Positions 1 to 6,140 of a stretch of DNA of 6,800 nucleotides are shown here, piece after piece; position 1 is the stretch's first letter, and each line of letters starts with the position of its first letter. The notes under the pieces are model-generated. The model was not told the DNA's origin. It saw only the letters and a program-made list of their open reading frames with translations, and ran no database searches. The stretch is from Candidatus Omnitrophota bacterium. Its GTDB lineage: Bacteria > Omnitrophota > Gorgyraeia > 2-02-FULL-51-18 > JAGOUK01. The stretch lies in NCBI GenBank assembly GCA_018061225.1, contig JAGOUK010000069.1, positions 1-6,800 on the forward strand. The letters run 5' to 3'. The translations under genes and the position numbers were made by a program.

Positions 1-64
1 GGACAAGCGCCGGGTTAAACTCCGGACACACTTACCGGCTTCTGCTTGGGGCAAGCCCAATTCT

Positions 65-79
65 GACCGCAAAGCGGTC
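65..79 (-). terminator. Short stem-loop just after the glycosyltransferase stop (possible weak terminator)
   Basis: A perfect 6-bp inverted repeat, GACCGC/GCGGTC with a 3-base loop, starts one base beyond the TGA stop of the glycosyltransferase gene. A second small inverted repeat (TTGGG/CCCAA, 5-base loop, positions 46-60) follows it. Neither is followed by a T-run on the transcript strand, so neither is a canonical Rho-independent terminator. They could be mRNA 3'-end stabilisers, or chance. I see nothing else recognisable in positions 1-79. Confidence 0.25.
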
Positions 80-1681
80 TCAAGCGCCAGATTCATCAAC
101 GCGTCCATCCGGCTTTGATTGCCTTTGATACACCGCTAGCGTAGTGATCCCATTGGCTTGAATCATCACATCCCGCACAAAGCCCGGAGGCGGCTTAGTG
201 AGAGAAATAGAATCGGATCCGAGTTTTCTAAACACGGTTAATATATAGTCTGCGCCGTCCACCTTCTCGACCATTCGAATTCTTCTCGCGTCTTCTGGAA
301 GTAAAAATCGATGGCTCAACCACCCTGGTTCATCATTGGCAAAAACAACAATATTGTTCCGATCGTCTTTATCCAAAATGTATTCAAGACCATGACGGTA
401 AGACAACCCCCAATAATCCATGTCATAACGCTTGTGCAGTTCATGTTTGGGCCCTGCCATAAAATTAAAATAAACCTGCTCATTGGGATGGGCTTTGATT
501 ACGAACCAAACGGGCTCCAAGACAATGATCACGGCTGCCGCCAGGATGAGGAAGCGGCGCTCACCCAATACATACTTCAGCATCTCCCAGCCTTTCAGCA
601 TGCACAGCACCATGGCGGGATACAAAAAATAGTAATGCCTCCACCCGTCGTAGATATTAGGGTGGCGGATGCAATAGTGCGCCAATGGTATTGCAAGCCA
701 AAGGCCGACGATGAACGCCGGCGATCCGATGATGACTCTGAGCGGAGTCAACTTGATACGCACAGCCCAGGCAGTACACCCGGCCAAACCCAGCATCAGA
801 AAGGGTATGGGCGTGGTGATCATGATCCACTGAAATAAATACCTCAATGGAATCTGAGGCCTGGGAACAAATCGTCCTTCAAAGACAACCCCCCACGGAC
901 CCTGCGTGTAGCTTTCCATATCCTGAAAAAAATAAACAAAAGAGTGGAACGGATCCTGCCATAATGCGGGCCAAAAAATCAGCGTACAAACCAAAGACAT
1001 GCCCAGATAAAAAGCCAGACGCATGGCCCGGCCGGCTCGCCCGGACGGCTCACCCGCCACTCCCGCCGCCTCGACAATGAGGGTGATCAACAGCATCAAA
1101 ATCCCGGGCAATCGGGTCGCGATGCAAGCGCCGGTTAATGCGGCATGTGTCAGCGCGCGGAACCAGGTTCTCGATTGCCGGTACCGTTCGAGCGTATAGA
1201 TGGCGATGACAAACATGGACATGAACCCGATGTCCTTGGAGTTGTAAAAAGCCTCGGCAAATATTCTGGGGCTGGTAACGAGCAAGAGACATCCCATAAG
1301 AGCGGTCTGCCAACGGCCAAAATATTTGAGGCCAATGCGATAAAATGCCGCGACGGCCGCGATAAACAATGTGACATTTGCCGCATGCCGCGCCAGCACC
1401 ACCTCGCGCCAGGATTGTGCGGAGAGGCATTTCTGGACCAAGACTAGAAACATTTCGACAAAGGGACCATGGTCCAGATCAGGATTAGAAAATATTTTGG
1501 GATCCTTGTTGAATATATAATTCCATGTATCCATGCCATAAGATTGGCACGTTTTTTCATCCCAATGCGGACCATAATCGGGATACAGCTTCCAACACAG
1601 AATAGCCAGTCCTCCAAAAAATAGAGACATCAGCAACGGGCGGCGGAGATCACGGCTGTCTTTGGCAAATAAAGCGTTCAT
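80..1681 (-). CDS. Family-39-like polytopic membrane glycosyltransferase (GT-C fold)
   Basis: A 533-residue integral membrane protein, probably a GT-C glycosyltransferase of the GT39/ArnT/PMT type. These move a sugar from a polyprenyl-phosphate donor to a protein, lipid or glycan on the outer face of the inner membrane. The first hydrophobic segment (about residues 14-30) is followed by a loop with Asp41-Glu42 in GPHWDE, the usual place of the acidic catalytic/metal motif in the family. A family-like block, SPRIFAEAFYNSKD, lies at about 137-150. Further hydrophobic stretches lie near 99-117, 125-137, 150-165, 175-200, 221-239, 284-305, 320-338, 348-361 and 376-396. A soluble C-terminal part (about 397-533) holds HPNEQVYFNFMAG and MDYWG blocks seen in family relatives. 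The start ATG overlaps the LuxE-like stop (ATGA), with GAGGA 12 bases upstream. The substrate is unknown. The 5' third is clearly AT-rich compared with upstream genes. The membrane transferase class is fairly sure; the exact family and acceptor are not. Confidence 0.85.
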   Translation of the reverse strand: MNALFAKDSRDLRRPLLMSLFFGGLAILCWKLYPDYGPHWDEKTCQSYGMDTWNYIFNKDPKIFSNPDLDHGPFVEMFLVLVQKCLSAQSWREVVLARHAANVTLFIAAVAAFYRIGLKYFGRWQTALMGCLLLVTSPRIFAEAFYNSKDIGFMSMFVIAIYTLERYRQSRTWFRALTHAALTGACIATRLPGILMLLITLIVEAAGVAGEPSGRAGRAMRLAFYLGMSLVCTLIFWPALWQDPFHSFVYFFQDMESYTQGPWGVVFEGRFVPRPQIPLRYLFQWIMITTPIPFLMLGLAGCTAWAVRIKLTPLRVIIGSPAFIVGLWLAIPLAHYCIRHPNIYDGWRHYYFLYPAMVLCMLKGWEMLKYVLGERRFLILAAAVIIVLEPVWFVIKAHPNEQVYFNFMAGPKHELHKRYDMDYWGLSYRHGLEYILDKDDRNNIVVFANDEPGWLSHRFLLPEDARRIRMVEKVDGADYILTVFRKLGSDSISLTKPPPGFVRDVMIQANGITTLAVYQRQSKPDGRVDESGA

Positions 1682-1698
1682 CGTTTCGAAATTTCCTC
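1678..1698 (-). promoter_or_regulatory. ATGA stop/start overlap with GAGGA ribosome binding site for the glycosyltransferase
   Basis: The LuxE-like TGA (1678-1680) and the glycosyltransferase ATG (1679-1681) overlap as ATGA. GAGGA lies at 1694-1698 on the transcript strand, 12 bases before the ATG, a slightly long spacing. This arrangement favours translational coupling of the two genes and supports this start over internal ones. Confidence 0.6.
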
Positions 1699-2754
1699 AA
1701 ATCCAAGAGAACACCCGCGCAGCGCGGCGGCAGGCGATCGGCCGATCAGCTCGAATCCGGCTCCGACTCTGCGGCCGAGGTCTTCCGTTTGAATCGCAAA
1801 ACAAGAACCTTGATTCGCCAGATCATAGATCCGGATCAAACCCGTTTGTCTTTGGGGCAATGGCCGGCCGCTTGCCGGATCGGCCATGATGACTCTCATC
1901 CACGGCGCTCCATATTTGATCGAAACCCCGGACTTTGAAGCTCGTCCCCGATCATAAAACTGGCTGGATAATTCCGTCATTCCATATTCATTGATAACAC
2001 GGCGGCCTGGAACACCAAGATGTTTTGCGGAGCGAAGCACGAGGTCCTGCCGGCCGACTTCCTTCCGCCGACCCTTGTATCCTCCGGTCTCCATGATGCG
2101 CGAGCCAGCGGGCAGCCGGAGCGCGATGCCTTCGGCAAAAAGATGGTCAAGAAAATCCGCCAAAGCAAAAGTTGTTGTAAAAATCAGGACTTTTTCATTT
2201 TTTCGGACGCACGCGGACAAATACTCGGTCAGCGCCTCCGTCCTTAACCCATTTTTGGTCAGTCCATAAAAGGGCTTTCCCCGGCCAAATAACTGAGCTG
2301 TTCGGCCGCCCATGTAACTCAATGAACTATGCGGCGCTTCCCGCGGATCTAGCGCCAAAAAAACAAACCTGACACGCTCCCCCCGCTTTAGGTCCGGAAC
2401 GACGTATCTTCCAAAAAGCGGCCGGATGGCTGCATCGTAGAAGCTCAGATCCTCAAACTCATGCTTACCGCGGGCCAAACCGCGTGTGGTTCCGCTCGTT
2501 AAAAAAATCCGCCTGGTCCGTGATCGCTCAAAACACGCAACACGGTGATGTTTAAACGCGGCGACCGGAAGCGCTGGAATTTCCTGCCAGCAGCGCACTT
2601 CCTTTATGCCTTCCGCCTCACAGAACAGATCGTATATTTTATTACGGGACCGCTGCCACAAGTAGGTTTGTATCGCGAAGCGGTTGAACGCCGCTTCGGA
2701 TAACGGGCGATTGGAACGGATATGCCGAAGAATGTGCCGCTGAAACGTTTCCAT
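1678..2754 (-). CDS. LuxE-type acyl-protein synthetase (ANL superfamily adenylating enzyme)
   Basis: A 358-residue protein, close to the length of LuxE (about 370-380). LuxE activates a fatty acid as acyl-AMP and transfers it to an enzyme cysteine, then to the reductase LuxC. Visible marks in order: PALPVAAFKHHR at 60-71, typical of the LuxE N-terminal region; the phosphate-binding loop TSGTTRG at 86-92; ETGGYKG at 222-228; the adenylate-forming motif NEYGMTEL at 255-262; QTEDLGR at 322-328; and GRSP...RGCSL at 338-350. Cys348 lies ten residues from the C-terminus, about where LuxE carries its acyl-accepting cysteine (inferred). The ATG directly abuts the aminotransferase TAA and no Shine-Dalgarno is visible, so translation probably relies on coupling. 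No luxC-, luxD- or luciferase-like gene is nearby, so bioluminescence is unlikely. Similar proteins occur in envelope-polysaccharide and secondary-product clusters. The acyl substrate and acceptor are unknown. Confidence 0.85.
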   Translation of the reverse strand: METFQRHILRHIRSNRPLSEAAFNRFAIQTYLWQRSRNKIYDLFCEAEGIKEVRCWQEIPALPVAAFKHHRVACFERSRTRRIFLTSGTTRGLARGKHEFEDLSFYDAAIRPLFGRYVVPDLKRGERVRFVFLALDPREAPHSSLSYMGGRTAQLFGRGKPFYGLTKNGLRTEALTEYLSACVRKNEKVLIFTTTFALADFLDHLFAEGIALRLPAGSRIMETGGYKGRRKEVGRQDLVLRSAKHLGVPGRRVINEYGMTELSSQFYDRGRASKSGVSIKYGAPWMRVIMADPASGRPLPQRQTGLIRIYDLANQGSCFAIQTEDLGRRVGAGFELIGRSPAAALRGCSLGFEEISKR

Positions 2755-4029
2755 TTAGATCAAAGAGATTATTTGATCAACGGCGGTTTTTATCTGGGCT
2801 TTACTGATAATGAATGAGGGGGAAAAAGAGACGATGTTCGACTTTTCTCCGGACGGAAGAAGAATGATCCCTTTTTTAAGACATTGCTTCATCAGCTGTG
2901 CGGCTGCGCCGGGCTGTTTCAATACCAGACCAAGCATCAGCCCCCGCCCTCGTACGCCGGCGGCAGCGCGAGGCTTTTTAAGCACGAGCTGACAAAGCTG
3001 TCTTCTAAAATATTCCCCGGTCTCCCGGGCCCGCACGTCCCATTGTCCGAGCTTCAGGTGACCAATCGTTGCGGAGGTCATCGCGCAACCCATCGGGTGA
3101 CCCAGAAAGGTGCTGGTGTGCCGCGCTTCGCCGGGTGACGGCCCCCATGCCGCGAAGATCTTCGACGACGACACGCACGCGGAGATAGGAAAGCCGTTCG
3201 ACATCCCTTTTCCCAGACAGATCAGGTCGGGTGTCACTCCGTAATGCTCAAAGGCGAACCATTTGCCGGTGCGGCAGAAGCCGGAATAAATCTCATCAAA
3301 GATCAGCAGCGCTTTGGCCGCGCGAACGATACGAGCGAGCTTGGTCAAAAAATACGGGTCGATCGGACGCACGCCCGCCCGGCCCTGTATCGGCTCGACG
3401 ATCACCGCGCCGATACGTCTGGGACTTGCGGACATCAAGCGCTTCCGAATCGCGCTTAGCTGCCGATCCGCTTCGGCACGGGTCACGGCGCCTTCCATCG
3501 GGAAAGGCGCGAATTCTCCGAACGCTCCGCCCTGTCCCGCAAACGGTTCCCTAAAAAATGCTCTCGACGTCACTTGCAGCGCGCCGTAGCCAAGCCCGTG
3601 ATACGAACCCTCAAAGGCCAGAACACCGGGCTTACCCGTGTAAAGATACGCCGTCTTAAGCGCCGTCTCGACCGCGTCTGATCCGTTACAAGAAAACCAC
3701 ACTTGCTTGAGCGGCTTCGGCAGCACCGACGCGACGGCCCGCGCGGCTTCGAGCTTGAGCTCGTGCGGGTGCACATCCCCCATCGCATGCCAACCGCGCT
3801 TGAGCACGGCCTCGGCCGCCCGCCGCACGACCGGCGCCCCATGCCCCAGCCCGCACACTGCAAAAAAAGCCGTCAGATCCAAATAGCTGTTGCCGTCCAC
3901 ATCCGTAACCCGACACCCCTTGGCCGAACGGATAAAAACAGGAAAGTCCGCGTCACCATAAGTGACATGCGGACTTTCGTATTGCCGTAATTGTTTGAGT
4001 AGTTTTTTGGAAGCGCTGCCCGGAATCAT
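2755..4029 (-). CDS. Class III PLP-dependent aminotransferase
   Basis: A fold-type I aminotransferase of the class III family (GABA, ornithine and diaminobutyrate aminotransferases, glutamate-1-semialdehyde aminomutase). It exchanges an amino group, often a terminal one, using pyridoxal phosphate. Numbered from the ATG (424 residues, usual length): NGSDA at 115-119 binds the cofactor phosphate; SYHG at 142-145 supplies the ring-stacking Tyr143; VEPIQG at 211-216; Asp245-Glu246 in IFDEIYSGFCRTG contacts the pyridine nitrogen; Lys274 in LGKGMSNGFP is the Schiff-base lysine; TFLGHP at 307-312 contributes phosphate contacts from the second subunit. All catalytic residues are present. A GTG codon lies directly before the ATG (4030-4032). 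I chose ATG because the weak GGA at 4038-4040 is 8 bases from it but only 5 from GTG. It is the first gene of a tightly packed trio with the LuxE-like and glycosyltransferase genes, so it probably supplies an amino compound for that cassette. Substrate specificity cannot be read. Confidence 0.93.
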   Translation of the reverse strand: MIPGSASKKLLKQLRQYESPHVTYGDADFPVFIRSAKGCRVTDVDGNSYLDLTAFFAVCGLGHGAPVVRRAAEAVLKRGWHAMGDVHPHELKLEAARAVASVLPKPLKQVWFSCNGSDAVETALKTAYLYTGKPGVLAFEGSYHGLGYGALQVTSRAFFREPFAGQGGAFGEFAPFPMEGAVTRAEADRQLSAIRKRLMSASPRRIGAVIVEPIQGRAGVRPIDPYFLTKLARIVRAAKALLIFDEIYSGFCRTGKWFAFEHYGVTPDLICLGKGMSNGFPISACVSSSKIFAAWGPSPGEARHTSTFLGHPMGCAMTSATIGHLKLGQWDVRARETGEYFRRQLCQLVLKKPRAAAGVRGRGLMLGLVLKQPGAAAQLMKQCLKKGIILLPSGEKSNIVSFSPSFIISKAQIKTAVDQIISLI

Positions 4030-4084
4030 CACACGAGTCCGTCAGCGGCCTCGCCGGGCGGCATCAGCATACTGCGTCATAGAC

Positions 4085-5023
4085 TTATTCGTGCTCCGCG
4101 AGGTAGCGCTCGGCGTCGAGGGCGGCGGCGCAGCCGGAACCGGCGGCGGTGACGGCCTGGCGGTACACGTGATCGGCGACATCGCCGGCGGCAAAGACAC
4201 CTTCCACATTGGTGCGAGTGCCCTTTTTCAGCGCGATGTAACCTTTATCATCGACGTCGATCACGCCTTTGAAGAGCTTCACATTTGGTTCATGACCGAT
4301 CGCGATGAAGACGCCCTGACATGCCAAGTCGCTCACGGTGTTGGTCTTGAAGTTCTTGAGCGTCACACTGGTCACCTTTTTGGCGGCGACATCATTGATT
4401 TTTTCGATCGCGCTGTTGAGCACGAATTCGATCTTGGGATTTTTGCGCGTGCGGTCAATCATGATCTTGGAGGCGCGGAATTCCTCGCGGCGGTGGATAA
4501 GATACACTTTTGACGCGAAGCGCGTCAAAAAGTTCGCCTCCTCCATCGCCGTATCACCGCCGCCGACGATCACGACTTCCTTGTTCTTAAAAAATGCTCC
4601 GTCGCAGGTCGCGCACGCAGAAACACCGTATCCCTGCAGCGCCTTTTCGGACTCGATGCCCAGCCAGCGAGCGGTGGCGCCGGTCGCGATGATCACGGCC
4701 TTGGCGAAGTATTCCTTACCGTCGGACTTGACCATGAAGGGCTTTTTGCTGAAGTCGACCGCTTCCACGTCCTGACGCAACATCTCGGTCCCGAAGCGCT
4801 CGGCTTGTTTCTTAAAAAGTTCCATCATTTCCGGCCCCGTGATTCCGTCCGGAAATCCGGGATAATTCTCAACGTCGGTCGTCAGCATCAGCTGGCCGCC
4901 GGGCTGGCCGCCCGCCATCAGCCCCTCGAACAAAAGCGGCTTAAGATTCGCGCGCGACGCGTAAATCGCCGCCGTGTACCCCGCCGGCCCAGATCCGATG
5001 ATGATGAGATTCTTAACGTCCAT
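4085..5023 (-). CDS. trxB: Thioredoxin reductase (NADPH)
   Basis: Cytosolic flavoenzyme that passes electrons from NADPH through FAD and a redox-active disulfide to thioredoxin. At 312 residues it is the normal low-molecular-weight bacterial length. In order: the FAD-binding GSGPAG at 10-15; GGQ/ENYPGFP at 43-58 (the usual GGQL...NYPGFP stretch); ATG at 113-115; the redox centre CATC at 137-140 followed by Asp141; the NADPH-binding GGGDTA at 154-159; HRRxxFR at 177-183, the 2'-phosphate recognition signature for NADPH; and the second FAD motif GVFAAGD at 275-281. All key residues are intact. The start is fixed by an AAGGAG ribosome binding site 7 bases upstream. A hairpin sits immediately before that site, in the gap after the dehydrogenase gene. 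No thioredoxin gene is in the window. The 3' part is GC-rich, about 70% by hand count at positions 4081-4140. Confidence 0.98.
   Translation of the reverse strand: MDVKNLIIIGSGPAGYTAAIYASRANLKPLLFEGLMAGGQPGGQLMLTTDVENYPGFPDGITGPEMMELFKKQAERFGTEMLRQDVEAVDFSKKPFMVKSDGKEYFAKAVIIATGATARWLGIESEKALQGYGVSACATCDGAFFKNKEVVIVGGGDTAMEEANFLTRFASKVYLIHRREEFRASKIMIDRTRKNPKIEFVLNSAIEKINDVAAKKVTSVTLKNFKTNTVSDLACQGVFIAIGHEPNVKLFKGVIDVDDKGYIALKKGTRTNVEGVFAAGDVADHVYRQAVTAAGSGCAAALDAERYLAEHE
4508..4530. repeat. Perfect 10-bp inverted repeat inside trxB
   Basis: TTTTGACGCG and CGCGTCAAAA flank a 3-base loop. It lies within codons for the LTRFASKV stretch of TrxB, just before the NADPH-recognition motif. It would fold as a compact hairpin in the mRNA. 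It is not followed by a T-run on either strand, so it is unlikely to be a terminator. The protein sequence there is family-typical, so the palindrome may be a by-product of codon choice. Confidence 0.6.
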
Positions 5024-5030
5024 GATGAGT

Positions 5031-5036
5031 CTCCTT
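5031..5036 (-). promoter_or_regulatory. Strong ribosome binding site of trxB
   Basis: AAGGAG on the transcript strand lies 7 bases before the trxB ATG. It is the best Shine-Dalgarno sequence in the window and settles the trxB start. The foot of the upstream intergenic hairpin reaches its edge, so folding could influence access to it. Confidence 0.85.
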
Positions 5037-5074
5037 GTTACCGGTTACCGGACCACGTCCGGTTATCGGTTATA
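5036..5074. repeat. Intercistronic imperfect hairpin made of heptamer repeats
   Basis: The core is a perfect 6-bp stem, CCGGAC/GTCCGG (5048-5053 and 5057-5062), with a 3-base loop. The stem then continues outward to about 5036/5074, interrupted by T:T and G:T positions on the plus strand (A:A and C:A on the transcript). Each arm is made of two near-identical heptamers: TTACCGG twice (5038-5051) and CGGTTAT twice (5060-5073). The structure overlaps the dehydrogenase stop codon (5070-5072) and ends at the trxB ribosome binding site. No T-run follows. It may be an mRNA processing or stability element, a translation control structure, or a small dispersed palindromic repeat. Confidence 0.7.
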
Positions 5075-6101
5075 TGGTTAAAACAATCTTTCCAAAATTT
5101 GAGCGGGATTCCATCCGGGCCTGGGCATCGCGCGCGCGTTCGAGCGGGAATTCTGAGTCCATGACCGGCTTCACCTTGCCGGCTTCGAGCAGGCGGACCA
5201 CCTCGAGCAGCTCCGCGTGAGAACCCATGTACGATCCCTTGATGGTGAATTGCCGCATGTACAAAAATCGAAGGTCCATCTGGATCTGAGGCCCGGACGT
5301 CGCGCCGCAAGTCACCATCCGCCCTCCTTTGGCCAGGCATTTAAGATTCTCGGTCCAGGTCTCGGGTCCGATATGCTCAAACAAAAGATCCACGCCTTTA
5401 CCGCCGGTCACATCGAGCACCGCCTGACCAAAAGGGACTTTTTTATAGTTGATGACGGCTGAGGCTCCCAGAGCAGCGGCTTTGATGGCTTTTTCTTCTG
5501 AGCCCACGGTTGTGATCACTTCAGCACCAGCCAAACGCGCCAGCTGAATCGCCGCCTGCCCGATTCCGCTGCCGGCCGCGTGAACCAGCACCCGGTCTGT
5601 CGACTTCAAGCCCCCATGCGTATGCAGCATATGCCACGCGGTCAAAAAAACCAGCGGCGATGCCGCCCACTCCGCGAACGAAAGCTGAGCGCTCACCTTA
5701 ATGACACGCCGGGCGGCGACAACGATGCGCTCACGATAAGTTCCGTCCACCTGAAGTCCGAGTAAATGATATTGATCGCAGAGCGAATCCCAGTTGCCGG
5801 TGCATTTGTCGCAAACGCCGCAGCCCATGCCCGGCGAAAGGATGACATGGTCTCCCGGCTTCACATTGGTGACTCCGGCTCCGACCGCCGACACCACACC
5901 GGCTCCGTCAGATCCGGGCACGCGCGGTAAACCCAGCTTCACGCCCGGCAGCCCGTTGCGCACCCAAATATCCAAATGGTTCAGCCCGGCCGCTTTGAGA
6001 TCGACGAGCACTTCATTAAGACCGGGCTTAGGGTCCGGAACTTCGACAAGTTTCAGGACTTCAGGCGTATTCCCGTGCTGATCAAATTGAATCGTTTTCA
6101 T
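5070..6101 (-). CDS. Zinc-binding medium-chain dehydrogenase/reductase (quinone oxidoreductase-like)
   Basis: A 343-residue NAD(P)H-dependent oxidoreductase of the medium-chain dehydrogenase/reductase superfamily, normal length. The N-terminal GroES-like domain (about 1-130) includes NHLD at 41-44, VPGSDGAG at 61-68, and the structural-zinc cysteines Cys94, Cys97, Cys100 and Cys108. The Rossmann domain follows, with AGSGIG at 176-181 for the dinucleotide. SEEK at 201-204 after the second strand is more like NADPH-using quinone reductases. Asn41 stands where classical alcohol dehydrogenases have the first catalytic-zinc cysteine, and Asp65 replaces the Glu of the GHE motif, so the catalytic zinc may be absent. 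The likely reaction is reduction of a quinone, enone or enoyl substrate, but the substrate is not identifiable. The ATG gives the usual MKxIxFxxHG opening. No normal Shine-Dalgarno precedes it; the leader instead carries an anti-Shine-Dalgarno octamer. Classical alcohol dehydrogenase activity is less likely. Confidence 0.9.
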   Translation of the reverse strand: MKTIQFDQHGNTPEVLKLVEVPDPKPGLNEVLVDLKAAGLNHLDIWVRNGLPGVKLGLPRVPGSDGAGVVSAVGAGVTNVKPGDHVILSPGMGCGVCDKCTGNWDSLCDQYHLLGLQVDGTYRERIVVAARRVIKVSAQLSFAEWAASPLVFLTAWHMLHTHGGLKSTDRVLVHAAGSGIGQAAIQLARLAGAEVITTVGSEEKAIKAAALGASAVINYKKVPFGQAVLDVTGGKGVDLLFEHIGPETWTENLKCLAKGGRMVTCGATSGPQIQMDLRFLYMRQFTIKGSYMGSHAELLEVVRLLEAGKVKPVMDSEFPLERARDAQARMESRSNFGKIVLTI

Positions 6102-6104
6102 CGC

Positions 6105-6132
6105 AATAAATAGGAGGTGTCCCTAATTGATT
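6105..6132. repeat. Degenerate inverted repeat between pepA and the dehydrogenase gene
   Basis: AATAAATAGG (6105-6114) and CCTAATTGATT (6122-6132) form an imperfect inverted repeat around a core reading AGGTGTC on the plus strand. On the transcript strand the core reads GGGACACCTCCTA, which contains CACCTCCT, identical to the 16S rRNA anti-Shine-Dalgarno. It occupies the whole leader of the dehydrogenase gene, where a ribosome binding site should be. It resembles in style the short palindromic GGGACA-type repeats that flank genes in some environmental bacteria, but I cannot confirm family membership. Confidence 0.4.
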
Positions 6133-6140
6133 GGGTGGTT

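Noticed and set aside
311..838. Plus-strand open frame of 175 codons opposite the glycosyltransferase gene
   Set aside because: It lies wholly antisense to a well-supported membrane protein gene, has no recognisable domain, and its protein composition is what an antisense frame gives.
2676..2698. 8-bp inverted repeat CGAAGCGG/CCGCTTCG with a 7-base loop near the start of the LuxE-like gene
   Set aside because: About one such repeat is expected by chance in a window of this length, and it lies within ordinary coding sequence.
1678..2754. Possible bioluminescence (lux) operon suggested by the LuxE-like protein
   Set aside because: No luciferase, LuxC or LuxD gene is visible, and the neighbours are an aminotransferase and a membrane glycosyltransferase.
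3962..4513. Plus-strand open frame of 183 codons across the trxB/aminotransferase junction
   Set aside because: It is antisense to trxB and the aminotransferase start, both of which have full motif sets. The frame is open because of the GC-rich codons on the other strand.
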